DNA of 64,000 nt from Rhizobium terricola (GTDB lineage: Bacteria; Pseudomonadota; Alphaproteobacteria; Rhizobiales; Rhizobiaceae). The DNA is taken from positions 60,058 through 124,057 of the forward strand of contig NZ_JABBGK010000008.1 in assembly GCF_012927355.1 (NCBI RefSeq), in the 5' to 3' direction. How positions within the stretch are numbered: position 1 is the stretch's first letter; every line of letters begins with the position of its first letter. The position numbers and the translations under genes are program-made. The notes under the pieces are model-generated. The model was not told the DNA's origin. It ran no database searches and saw nothing but the letters and a program-made list of their open reading frames with translations. Below are positions 35,538-43,941 of the stretch, piece by piece.

Positions 35538-36242
35538 ATGGCAGTCGATGATCTGTCGGACAATAGGCAGACCGTAAGCTTTCAATACAGTAAGAACGGC
35601 TCGAAGGTAGCCGGCGCCTTTTTGCGGACCTATCCCGCCGGCGCCACGATCTTCGAACCCGACAGTGACGTGTCCCGTATCCTTTTCATTAACAATGGCT
35701 GGGCGCTTTCCAGCAAGCACTTGTCCAATGGAACGCGGATCGTGACCGAATTCGCCTTGCGCGGCGACATGCTCTCGTCCGTATCCTCTGCGCTGGCACA
35801 GGAAACGGTTCAGGCGGTATCGACAGTCACCGGCTACGAATTCATCGGACATTGGTCCGGCAAGGGATCCGAACTCTCCTCGCAACTCTCCCTGATCGTC
35901 ATCGTCGAGATGATGAGGCGACAGGCACGGATGGCCGAGCGCCTGGCAAACATCGGACGCAGGGATGCGCTCGAGAGAACCGGTCATCTGCTGCTCGAGC
36001 TGGCGATCCGCGCCGGAAAGAGCCCTCGGCCTAATTTCGACGGGTTCGAATGTCCCCTCAAGCAGTCGGATATCGGCGATGCTGTCGGCCTGTCGACGGT
36101 GCACATCAACAGGGTCCTCAAGGACATGCGGGTGAACGGCTTGCTGTCGTTCCGAAACGGGATCGTGGAATTCCTCAACCGCAACAAACTCGCGGACATC
36201 GTCGAATTCGATCCAGGCTACCTGACGAACTACATCAGTTAG
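35538..36242 (+). CDS. Crp/Fnr-family transcriptional regulator
   Basis: Regulator of 234 aa. Residues ~20-130 form a cyclic-nucleotide-binding-type beta roll (FLRTYPAGATIFEPDSDVSRILFINNGWA), without the canonical cAMP-contacting residues and without an Fnr Cys cluster. The C-terminal winged helix (~150-225) contains CPLKQSDIGDAVGLSTVHINRVLKDMRVNGLL. The ATG at 35538 was chosen; a GTG 12 bases upstream is possible. It lies between the pyruvyl transferase and LuxR genes inside the exopolysaccharide locus, flanked by GGTATTCTT-type repeats, so control of this locus is likely. The signal is unknown. Confidence 0.86.
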   Translation: MAVDDLSDNRQTVSFQYSKNGSKVAGAFLRTYPAGATIFEPDSDVSRILFINNGWALSSKHLSNGTRIVTEFALRGDMLSSVSSALAQETVQAVSTVTGYEFIGHWSGKGSELSSQLSLIVIVEMMRRQARMAERLANIGRRDALERTGHLLLELAIRAGKSPRPNFDGFECPLKQSDIGDAVGLSTVHINRVLKDMRVNGLLSFRNGIVEFLNRNKLADIVEFDPGYLTNYIS

Positions 36243-36607
36243 ACCTGACCGCCGCCCTCAAACCACTCTCCGGAAACATCTCTCGCTGCACCACTGGCCA
36301 GCGTAACCCGGTATTCTTAATTCCAGGGCGCATCGCTGCGCTAGACACTAATCATTTTGGGTTACAATCTATCAAAATGAGGCAATACCCAAGAAATTGA
36401 GGCAGAAATACTACCCTTTTTTAGGTAATAATTAACCCACGTTAATGCGACCATTATCAATTTATGAAATTCTTACCCCATCTATCGCGCACCAAGACCA
36501 GAAGGCCGATAAGCACTTTCACATTCAAAACACGAAAACGGACATTGGTTGCGGTAACGATAGCAAAAATAACAATGCATCACATTGTAAGGGTAGGAGA
36601 GATGCAG
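36243..36607. promoter_or_regulatory. AT-rich regulatory region before the LuxR gene
   Basis: About 365 bp with markedly lower GC than its surroundings and no convincing gene. It contains two of the four GGTATTCTT-type repeats (36310-36320, 36384-36395) and CTACCC-N7-GGTA at 36411-36427. An in-frame extension of the LuxR ORF back to 36464 runs through here but lacks family similarity. Confidence 0.5.
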
Positions 36608-37342
36608 ATGAATACGCACACAATGACTCCGGAGAGAATATTACCGCTTCAGAAATCAGAAATTGAATCCATCACTTCGTTGACCGTCGGCGCGAATGCT
36701 GAAGAGGAGATGGATGAATACGTGCTTATCATTGACCCCCGTGCTCTGGACCGGGAATGCCTGTCTCGGAGCCTGTCGACGTACAACCCGGCCATGAACA
36801 TCGTTACGGCCGGATCCATAGACGAATGGCGCAAACGTCATATGCATGACGACCCTTCCGCCATCCTCCTCGTCTTCGGTAGCAAGAAACTGACCGAAGC
36901 CGGCTCTTGCGAGAAGATCGCGAGCGTCGCGGAAGCGTTCAGGCAAAGTTCGGTCATCGTCATCGCCGACTCCGACGATCTCGGCGACATTTTGAAGGCG
37001 GTGGAATGTGGCGCCCGTGGCTACATCCCCACCAGTGTCAACATCAGCGTGGCGGCGGAAGCCATTGCGCTGGCACGTGCAGGCGGGGTATTCATCCCCG
37101 CAAGCAGCATTCTCGCTATGAAGGAAGTGCTGACCTCGGTCGTCACCGGGTCCAGCTACTCGAACGACACCTTCACACCCCGCGAGATCGAAGTTGCCGA
37201 AGCTCTGCGCCGCGGCAAGGCCAATAAAATCATCGCTTACGAGATGAACCTCTGCGAAAGCACCGTGAAGGTTCACATCCGCAACATCATGAAGAAACTG
37301 AACGCGACGAACCGCACGGAAGTCGCCTTCAAGCTCAAGTGA
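36608..37342 (+). CDS. LuxR-type regulator with an atypical receiver domain
   Basis: Regulator of 244 aa. Residues ~35-150 have a receiver-like pattern (YVLIIDPRALDRECLSRSL ... VIVIADSDDLGDILKAVECGARGYIPTSV). However, the strand-3 segment reads AILLVFGSKKL, so no Asp occupies the usual phospho-acceptor position. The C-terminal ~65 residues are a LuxR/NarL helix-turn-helix (FTPREIEVAEALRRGKANKIIAYEMNLCESTVKVHIRNIMKKL). The ATG at 36608 was chosen because AGGAG lies 8 bp upstream; the ATG at 36602 is too close to it. It probably controls neighbouring exopolysaccharide genes without classical phosphorylation. Confidence 0.85.
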   Translation: MNTHTMTPERILPLQKSEIESITSLTVGANAEEEMDEYVLIIDPRALDRECLSRSLSTYNPAMNIVTAGSIDEWRKRHMHDDPSAILLVFGSKKLTEAGSCEKIASVAEAFRQSSVIVIADSDDLGDILKAVECGARGYIPTSVNISVAAEAIALARAGGVFIPASSILAMKEVLTSVVTGSSYSNDTFTPREIEVAEALRRGKANKIIAYEMNLCESTVKVHIRNIMKKLNATNRTEVAFKLK

Positions 37343-37437
37343 TCGCGGCAGATACTGGCAGGCATCAATAAGATCGGTCGAATGGTGCAGCGAAGGCACG
37401 AGTTCGCCCAGGCCGCACCATCGACGAACCAATGATA

Positions 37438-37480
37438 CGGCCCCGAATGACAAGGGATCTACCCTGATCATTCGGGGCCG
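37438..37480. terminator. Bidirectional terminator between convergent genes
   Basis: Perfect 13-bp inverted repeat (CGGCCCCGAATGA at 37438-37450, TCATTCGGGGCCG at 37468-37480). The 17-nt loop holds a further AGGG/CCCT stem. It lies between the LuxR gene and the convergent small membrane-protein gene, about 80-95 bp from each stop. T-runs are weak. Confidence 0.65.
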
Positions 37481-37558
37481 AATGCTGTCCGACTTCTGGA
37501 ATGGCAGAATGAATTGGTCTCTGGAGGTAACAACCCGAAGAAGATGCGCGCCCGATCG

Positions 37559-37756
37559 CTACTCTCGCACCACCCGCGCTTCGACAAACATCAGGAGAAT
37601 GATCGCGCCCAGGATGGCAAACCCGACAAGGTAGAAGAGTGCATATTCGAGCAGGCAGGGAACAAACAGAAGATATCGTGGACCACGCGGCAGTCGTCGC
37701 CAGGCTGCCATTCCATGCCTGTCGAGCTCGCCATACCGTTTCAGTATCAGGGTCAT
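37559..37756 (-). CDS. Small single-pass membrane protein, unknown function
   Basis: Protein of 65 aa: a basic N-terminus (residues 1-27, MTLILKRYGELDRHGMAAWR) followed by one or two hydrophobic stretches (~28-60, YLLFVPCLLEYALFYLVGFAILGAIILLMFV). An AAGGAG ribosome-binding site 7-8 bp before the ATG supports translation. It lies 36 bp downstream of the GT4 glycosyltransferase gene on the same strand, so it is probably co-transcribed. I recognise no family. A role assisting a membrane-bound exopolysaccharide enzyme is only a guess. Confidence 0.7.
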   Translation of the reverse strand: MTLILKRYGELDRHGMAAWRRLPRGPRYLLFVPCLLEYALFYLVGFAILGAIILLMFVEARVVRE

Positions 37757-37792
37757 CGTTACACTCCTTGCGGGGTCCGGGCGACAGGGGGC

Positions 37793-38968
37793 TCAATGCA
37801 AGGGTATCGGCGTCTCGCCGTTGTAGGTGCGTGGTACAGCCATGATCTTTGCGTCGCTTGGAGCAACCCTCCGCCTTGAAGCCAATTCCTCGTCGATGAT
37901 CTTCTGCATGCTGCTGCGGAACTTCGTGGCGCTGAACTGCGAGGCATGCATGCGAATGATATCGGGCCGGAATTCGTAGTCGCCGTGCTCGAAGAGATTG
38001 ACGGCGTCGACCAGCGCCTCGACCGTCTGCTCGTCGAACAGCAATCCCGTATGGCCATGCACTACGGTCTCCAGTGCGCCGCCACCGCCGAAGGCGATCA
38101 CCGGCCGGCCGCTGGCCATCGCCTCGACCGGCACGATCCCGAAGTCTTCCTCGCCGGGGAAAATCAAGGCGCGGCACCGCGCCAGCTTTGATTTGAGCAC
38201 CGGAAAGGAGGCACGCCCGAGAAAGCGCACGGTCGGGCCCGCCATGCGCTTCAGCGCATCGATGTCGCCTTTCGCGCCGTCACCGATGACCACCAGGTTT
38301 CGCTTCATTTCCGTAAAGGCCTGGACCGCGAGATCGATCCTTTTGTAAGGCACGATCTGCCCGGCGCAGAGATAGAAATCCTCAAGCTCGTTCGTGGGCA
38401 CGAATTCGTCGACGGCGACCGGCGGTGGGACAACGGTTGCCGTGCGTCGATAATACTTGTCGATACGGCCGGCGACGTGATGGGAATTGGCCACGAACCG
38501 ATCGACCCGCAGGCTCGAATTCGCGTCCCAGGAACGCAGGAGCGGCGCGAGGATCGGCATCAGGAACCGCGCCGTACGTCCGGCGTGGCTGCGATAGGCA
38601 TGATAGTGATCCCACAGATACCGCATGGGCGAGTGGCAATAACACACATGGACCGCATGCGGCGGCGGAATGATGCCTTTGGCAGGTCCGGATTCGCTGG
38701 AGATGATAAGGTCATAGCCGCGAAGATCGAAGCTCTCGAGGGCGAACGGCATCAGCGGCAGAAGCGACTGGTATCGCTTAACCGCCCCAGGAATACGCTG
38801 CAGGAATGACGGGATGATCTTATGGCGCCGGATCTTCTCCGAGACCTGGGCCTCGTCATAGACCAGCGTGAAGATATCCGCATTCGGATACATGTCGCAC
38901 AATGCCTCGACGACCTTCTCGCCGCCGCGCATCGACACGAGCCAATAGTGAACGATTGCGACCCGCAT
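37793..38968 (-). CDS. Glycosyltransferase family 4 (mannosyltransferase-like)
   Basis: GT-B fold glycosyltransferase of 391 aa. The N-terminus MRVAIVHYWLVSMRGGEKVVEAL and the motif CYCHSPMRYLWDHYH recall GT4 mannosyltransferases of exopolysaccharide pathways. The C-terminal half has the E-x7-E pattern in GEEDFGIVPVEAMASGRPVIAFGGGGALETV. The ATG at 38968 was chosen because the conserved family start is there; an upstream extension to 39028 adds 20 unrelated residues. It is divergent from the export gene at 39304. It probably adds one sugar to the lipid-linked repeat unit. Confidence 0.9.
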   Translation of the reverse strand: MRVAIVHYWLVSMRGGEKVVEALCDMYPNADIFTLVYDEAQVSEKIRRHKIIPSFLQRIPGAVKRYQSLLPLMPFALESFDLRGYDLIISSESGPAKGIIPPPHAVHVCYCHSPMRYLWDHYHAYRSHAGRTARFLMPILAPLLRSWDANSSLRVDRFVANSHHVAGRIDKYYRRTATVVPPPVAVDEFVPTNELEDFYLCAGQIVPYKRIDLAVQAFTEMKRNLVVIGDGAKGDIDALKRMAGPTVRFLGRASFPVLKSKLARCRALIFPGEEDFGIVPVEAMASGRPVIAFGGGGALETVVHGHTGLLFDEQTVEALVDAVNLFEHGDYEFRPDIIRMHASQFSATKFRSSMQKIIDEELASRRRVAPSDAKIMAVPRTYNGETPIPLH

Positions 38969-39303
38969 TTCACGTCCCCACTCCCGAGCATGGAGATGCA
39001 TAATAAATGGGCCGTGATCCTTCGGCACAGGACCACCTTAGGTTTGCAACCCTAGCCAAAGTGAGAGGACCGCAGCCAGCCGCACCGGCCGATTGACCGA
39101 TCGGGTAGTCGCTTAGCGCGATCATCGACGCGGCATCATCCGATTGGGGTGAGAGACTAAGCCCGTCTGCCAAAAGGGACTAGTCCCGGCCACACCCGCA
39201 GGGGATTTACTCATCTCGGATTGCGCTGATTATCGTTTTTGACAGTGCTCAAGCCCGGCCCGCTTGGATCCGGCTCGGGCGGCCGAATGCGTGAGGTTAC
39301 GCT
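38969..39303. promoter_or_regulatory. Divergent promoter region of the exopolysaccharide locus
   Basis: About 335 bp between divergent GT4 and export-protein genes, without a gene. It holds the perfect 12-bp palindrome GGGACTAGTCCC (39176-39187) and the 11-mer GACCGATCGGG (39095-39105) shared with the NRPS operon's upstream region. It is probably where exopolysaccharide regulators act. Confidence 0.5.
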
Positions 39304-40638
39304 ATGCCGATTTTGCCTCTTGGAAAGCAGGTACCGTCTCACCGCCGGAACAGGATGGCGCTGGGATGCCTGTTGATCGGCCTCTTCCTGCCGCCAGCCA
39401 TCGCAGCAGATCAGGCCGCGGCGGCGAACGACAGCTACCGCCTGCGCCCCCAGACCCATATCAAGGTGACAATCGTCGAATGGGTCGCCTCGACCGGCGA
39501 ATACAAGGAGTGGTCGGCGCTGAACGGTGAATACTCGGTATCTCCGCTCGGAACCATTTCGATCCCGCTTCTTGGCGAAATCGTCGTCGCGGACGACACC
39601 ACGTCCGGAGTGGCTGAACGCATTTCCCGCACATTGAAGGACAAGACCGGCCTGTCCACGCCGCCGATCGCCACGGTCGAAGTCGTCCGCTACCCGATGA
39701 TCTATGTGACGGGTGTCGTCGACCGCCCGGGCGAAATGGAATTTAAACCCGGCCTGACCGCCATGCAGGCCATCGCCATGGCCGGTGGACGGGAACGCAA
39801 GTCCAACCCGACCGGCTATTCGGAACTCGAACAGATCCGTTATCTCGGCGAGCTCAATCGCTACGAACTCTTGTTGAAACAGCTGATCGCCAAGCGGGCC
39901 CGTCTGGATGCCGAGATGCGTGATCTTCCTGCAGTCAACTTCCCCAAGGAACTCGCCCAGGTGACGGACGAGACCACTGGCCGGCCGATCACCGAAAGTG
40001 AAAACAGCCTCTTCATCGCCCGGGCCGAAGCCCTCAAGCACCAGCTAGAATCCCTCGATGAGCTGCAGTCGCTCCTCCAGAACGAAATCAAGGTTCTGGA
40101 AGAAAAGACGGTCGTCCAGGACCGGCAGATCAAGATCGCCCAGGACGAACTGTCCAGCATCGCTTCGCTTGTCGACACGGGAACCCTCGCAAGGTCGCGC
40201 GAAACCTCGCTCGAACGGGTTGTCGCGGATCTCAGCAGCGACAAGCTCGATCTCGTGGTTGCAGCCATGAGGGCGAAGCAGAAGCTCAGCGAAACGCAGC
40301 GCGATGCGCTGACCCTGAAAGGGGATCGCCGCACCCAGGCCGGCCGGGACCTTCAGGAGGTCGAGGCGGAAATCGAAGACACCAAGCTGAAGCGCAACAC
40401 GACCATGCAGCTGCTGGAAGCAACCGGCGCCTCGGTGTCACGCTACAAGGCCCTCGAGGCAACCGCGCTCCAGCCTGTGGAATACTGGGTAACCCGCAAG
40501 GGCGACGTCCGCTCCCCGTTCAGGATCCAGCAGACCGCAGCACTTGAGCCCGGCGACGTGCTCGACGTCCGCTATGACGTCTCCGCCGCGATGGCAGGCC
40601 CCGTCGCGTTGTCCACCGACACGGGGCAGTCCCAATAA
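39304..40638 (+). CDS. Polysaccharide export protein, ExoF/Wza-like with coiled coil
   Basis: Export protein of 444 aa with an N-terminal signal-like hydrophobic segment (~19-35, ALGCLLIGLFLPPAIAA). A Poly_export domain follows (~45-125: YRLRPQTHIKVTIVEW...YSVSPLGTISIPLLGEI) with a SLBB-like segment (YPMIYVTGVVDRPGEMEFKPGLTAMQAIAMAGG). A long helical, charged region (~180-380) should form a coiled coil, as in rhizobial ExoF. It is part of the envelope-spanning export machinery and precedes the co-polymerase gene by 30 bp. No lipobox Cys is seen. Confidence 0.89.
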   Translation: MPILPLGKQVPSHRRNRMALGCLLIGLFLPPAIAADQAAAANDSYRLRPQTHIKVTIVEWVASTGEYKEWSALNGEYSVSPLGTISIPLLGEIVVADDTTSGVAERISRTLKDKTGLSTPPIATVEVVRYPMIYVTGVVDRPGEMEFKPGLTAMQAIAMAGGRERKSNPTGYSELEQIRYLGELNRYELLLKQLIAKRARLDAEMRDLPAVNFPKELAQVTDETTGRPITESENSLFIARAEALKHQLESLDELQSLLQNEIKVLEEKTVVQDRQIKIAQDELSSIASLVDTGTLARSRETSLERVVADLSSDKLDLVVAAMRAKQKLSETQRDALTLKGDRRTQAGRDLQEVEAEIEDTKLKRNTTMQLLEATGASVSRYKALEATALQPVEYWVTRKGDVRSPFRIQQTAALEPGDVLDVRYDVSAAMAGPVALSTDTGQSQ

Positions 40639-40668
40639 GAAGAACGAGCGATCCAGGAAAGCAGGGTG

Positions 40669-42999
40669 ATGCATATGGGCTTCCATGAGTTCGGAAACAT
40701 TGAGACGAGGTCCCACACCGACAGGAAAGACGGTGCACAGAGGGAATATGTCTCCTTCCGCGACCTCCTGTCCTTCCTGCGCCGGAACATGATCCTGCTT
40801 GGGGCATTTACCGCCGCTGGCACCGTGCTGGGCGGCATCTATGTGCTGTCCGCCCAGTCGACCTATCTGGCAACAACTCGGCTCGTCATGGACCCGGAAC
40901 AGGGGCGGATCGTGTCGCAGGACACGTCGACAGGAGCCGTGATTATCGAGGCTGCCGAAATCGCCAGCCAGGTCGAGATCGTCAAGTCCGAGGCAATCGC
41001 CCAGGACGTCATTCGTCAGCTTGACCTTACGGAAGATCCGGAGATCATCAACAGCCGTTCCTGGCAGTCGCGCGTCCGCGGTGCCTTGACCTCCGTGCTC
41101 GGCTTCTTCTCGGGTGGAGAGGATGAAGACGCTGCGCCCTCCAGCGACGAAGAACTCATGCGCAGGACGATGGGCGGTTTCCTGTCGCGCGTCTCGGTGC
41201 GCCGCGTCGGCCAGTCCTACGTGCTTGAAATCGGCTACATGTCGTCGGATCCGCAGAAGGCGGCGCGGACGGCGAACGCGCTCGCCGAAGCCTATATCCG
41301 CAACGGCATGGATGATCGCGCCAATGCCGCCAAGCGGGGGGCGACTTGGCTGGAGAGCCGCTTGATCGAGGTGGGCCACAAGGCCCGCGAGGCGGCGATG
41401 GCGGCCGAGGAATTCCGCAATCGCAACGACATCACCGCGATGGGCAATTCCTCGTCGCTCGACCAGCAGCAGCTCTCCGAAGTCAGCAGCCAGATGCTGG
41501 CGGCACGCGCCGCCACTTCGGCGGAAATGGCGAAGCTGACGACGCTCCAGCGCCTCATCGGTGGCGGCGCGACCGATGGGGCAGTCGACGAAGCCTTCAA
41601 CAATCCGCAGATCCAGAAGCTGCGTGATGACATGAGGGCTGCGCAGACGAAGCTCGAAGGGCTGAAGGGCCGCTATAGCGAGGGAAATCCGGCCGTCACG
41701 GCCGCCGAAGCGGACATCGTTCGCCTCCAGGCATCGATCGACGGCGAGTTGCGCCGGCTGGAAGCCGTCTATAAGTCGAATCTCGAAGAGGCCCGCACCC
41801 GCGAACACTTGGCGGAGGAGCAGTTCAAAGCCGCCACGCAAAGGGGCGCGGACAAGAACATCGCACGCGTCGAGCTTGCCGAAATCGAGAGCCGTGCCAA
41901 TACCTACCGGCGTCTCTATGAAGGCATCCTGCAGCAATTCGTCGGAACCATGCAGACGCAGTCCTTCCCGCTCGGAAAGGCCCGTATCGTGACTGCCGCC
42001 ACCGCTCCCTTCGGGCGGATCTGGCCGAAGCCGTCGATCATTCTGCCGTTCTCCATGATGCTCGGCTTTGCCGGCGGGATGCTGGTGACCATACTCCGGG
42101 CCGGCCTCGACAGGCGAACCAGCTCGAGCGAGATCCTGCAGCGTGAACTCGGGATTACGTCGCTGGGACATGTCCCGCTCTACGATGCCCATGCCAACAA
42201 CCGCCGGATGGACATGCCGACCACGCTCCTGCCGTTGCGGTCTATCCTCGACACACCGTATTCCCGCTTCTCCGAAGCCTTGAGAAGCGTGAAAAACTCG
42301 CTCGATTCCATCATCCCGGCCAACGGTTCCGTAGTGATCGGCATCACCTCGGTGGGGTCCGGCGAAGGCAAGACGACGATCGCAACGAACCTTGCGCAAC
42401 TCTATCAGAACGAAGGACAGTCCATTCTGCTCATCGACGCGGACTTTGTCGGGGCGAGGCTCTCGCGCCTGGCAGCCAGTGCCGCCGCCGACTTCGGCAT
42501 GGAAACCATTGAGCTGTCCGATGTCGACGAACATGCAGCCTTCGCTCAAGGGGCGGCCCTTTCCGGGTCAAGGGTCTACCGGCAGGTGGCCTTCTCGCCC
42601 AGAGAGAAGGACCATCATCCGGAGGCAGAGAACGGCGAGACAGGCGCGTCCGCATTGCCGCTGCTGACGATCGAACGGACCAGGGAAGCCGCCCCGCCGC
42701 ATCAGCGCTATGGCCACCTCTCCGCCCTCAAGGAAGCGATCGCTAGACTGCGCCGGCAGTACAAGGTCATCATCGTCGACATGTCGGGCTTCGAGGATTC
42801 GGCCGACACCCGGGCGATCTGCACCTATCTGGACGGCATCGTCCTGGTCCTTGGAAACTCGAACAAGATGACGATCGAGCGTCTCGCCGACGCGCTGACG
42901 ACATTCGGGAAATCACGCATCGCCCTTCTGGGCGTGATCGCGAACCGCAGCCGGCTTCCGCGCTGGAACCCGACGCACAACAGAGGCACAGGCAGATGA
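40669..42999 (+). CDS. Wzz/ExoP-like co-polymerase with BY-kinase-type ATPase domain
   Basis: Inner-membrane protein of 776 aa. A first membrane segment lies at ~40-62 (MILLGAFTAAGTVLGGIYVL), then a large periplasmic region with coiled coils, then a second membrane segment near 455-475. The cytosolic ATPase domain has Walker A GSGEGKTT (~563), Walker A' ILLIDADF and Walker B VIIVDMSG. It controls chain length and export together with the ExoF-like protein. The C-terminus (…SRLPRWNPTHNRGTGR) lacks the Tyr cluster that BY-kinases autophosphorylate. The ATG at 40669 was preferred to the overlapping GTG at 40666. It overlaps the GT2 gene by 4 bp. Confidence 0.9.
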   Translation: MHMGFHEFGNIETRSHTDRKDGAQREYVSFRDLLSFLRRNMILLGAFTAAGTVLGGIYVLSAQSTYLATTRLVMDPEQGRIVSQDTSTGAVIIEAAEIASQVEIVKSEAIAQDVIRQLDLTEDPEIINSRSWQSRVRGALTSVLGFFSGGEDEDAAPSSDEELMRRTMGGFLSRVSVRRVGQSYVLEIGYMSSDPQKAARTANALAEAYIRNGMDDRANAAKRGATWLESRLIEVGHKAREAAMAAEEFRNRNDITAMGNSSSLDQQQLSEVSSQMLAARAATSAEMAKLTTLQRLIGGGATDGAVDEAFNNPQIQKLRDDMRAAQTKLEGLKGRYSEGNPAVTAAEADIVRLQASIDGELRRLEAVYKSNLEEARTREHLAEEQFKAATQRGADKNIARVELAEIESRANTYRRLYEGILQQFVGTMQTQSFPLGKARIVTAATAPFGRIWPKPSIILPFSMMLGFAGGMLVTILRAGLDRRTSSSEILQRELGITSLGHVPLYDAHANNRRMDMPTTLLPLRSILDTPYSRFSEALRSVKNSLDSIIPANGSVVIGITSVGSGEGKTTIATNLAQLYQNEGQSILLIDADFVGARLSRLAASAAADFGMETIELSDVDEHAAFAQGAALSGSRVYRQVAFSPREKDHHPEAENGETGASALPLLTIERTREAAPPHQRYGHLSALKEAIARLRRQYKVIIVDMSGFEDSADTRAICTYLDGIVLVLGNSNKMTIERLADALTTFGKSRIALLGVIANRSRLPRWNPTHNRGTGR

Positions 43000-43937
43000 C
43001 CCTTCGCCCTGACTTCTCGTCTGCGAACTCCAGACATGACGCCGGCGCCCACCCCCTTACCCTGGTTGTCGGCATACCGAGCACTGGGCGGAAAGAAATT
43101 CTTGCATCCGCCCTGCCCTATATCGCACGCCAGACGCGCCTGCCCGACGAGATCGTCATCTGTGTAGCCACTCCCGCCGACGTGGATCAGGCCCGGATCG
43201 GGGAGATCCCCTGCCCGGTGCGCATCCTGATATCCGAGCGGGGAAGCTGCCGGCAACGCAATCATATCCTCGAATCCGTTCCGGACGCCGACATCGTGGT
43301 GTTCCTTGATGATGATTTCCTGATGTCGCCCTCGTATCTCGCGGAAACCGAGAGGCTGTTCGCGAAGTATCCCGACATCGACATCTGCACGGGGACGGTC
43401 ATCGCAGACGGTATCGGCGGTCCCGGAATGTCGGTCGAGGAAGGCATGGAGCTCCTGCAACGCGATCCGGGGCCGAAGAACAGCCTGCCCGCCATGCCGG
43501 TCTATAACGCCTATGGCTGCAACATGGCGGTGCGAATGTCCTCCGTGCGCATCGGCGACCTGCGCTTCGACGAAAACCTGCCGCTCTACGGCTGGCTCGA
43601 GGACGTCGACTTCAGCAGGCGTGCCGCACGCTACGGGCGCGTCGTATCTTCACCGAGGTTGATCGGCGTCCATCTCGGAACAAAGGTTGGGCGAACCTCC
43701 GGCACGCGCTTCGGCTACTCGCAGATCGCCAATCCGGTCTACCTGATGCAAAAGGAGACGATGAGCAGCCGCCGCGCCCTTCTCCAGATGGCTCGGAACA
43801 TCATCGCAAACCTGGCAAAGATCTGGCGCCCCGAACCATGGATCGATCGCAAGGGCCGCCTCAAGGGAAACCTGCTGGCCATCTATGATCTCGTGGTCGG
43901 GCGCCTCGCGCCGCAGAATGTCGAGAGATTGGACTAG
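42996..43937 (+). CDS. Glycosyltransferase family 2
   Basis: GT-A fold glycosyltransferase of 313 aa. The nucleotide-sugar-binding acidic motif is in VVFLDDDFLMSP (~103-114), and the N-terminal VVGIPSTGRKEILASALPYIARQTRLPDEIVIC is typical of GT2. The stretch YNAYGCNMAVR...LPLYGWLEDVDFSRR carries the ED acceptor-side motif. It overlaps the co-polymerase stop by 4 bp and is followed 4 bp later by a GT4 gene. It presumably adds a sugar to the repeat unit on the cytosolic face. Confidence 0.9.
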   Translation: MTLRPDFSSANSRHDAGAHPLTLVVGIPSTGRKEILASALPYIARQTRLPDEIVICVATPADVDQARIGEIPCPVRILISERGSCRQRNHILESVPDADIVVFLDDDFLMSPSYLAETERLFAKYPDIDICTGTVIADGIGGPGMSVEEGMELLQRDPGPKNSLPAMPVYNAYGCNMAVRMSSVRIGDLRFDENLPLYGWLEDVDFSRRAARYGRVVSSPRLIGVHLGTKVGRTSGTRFGYSQIANPVYLMQKETMSSRRALLQMARNIIANLAKIWRPEPWIDRKGRLKGNLLAIYDLVVGRLAPQNVERLD

Positions 43938-43941
43938 CGCC

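Noticed and set aside
36464..36607. 46-residue N-terminal extension of the LuxR regulator
   Set aside because: It runs through AT-rich regulatory DNA. A good ribosome-binding site lies just before 36608.
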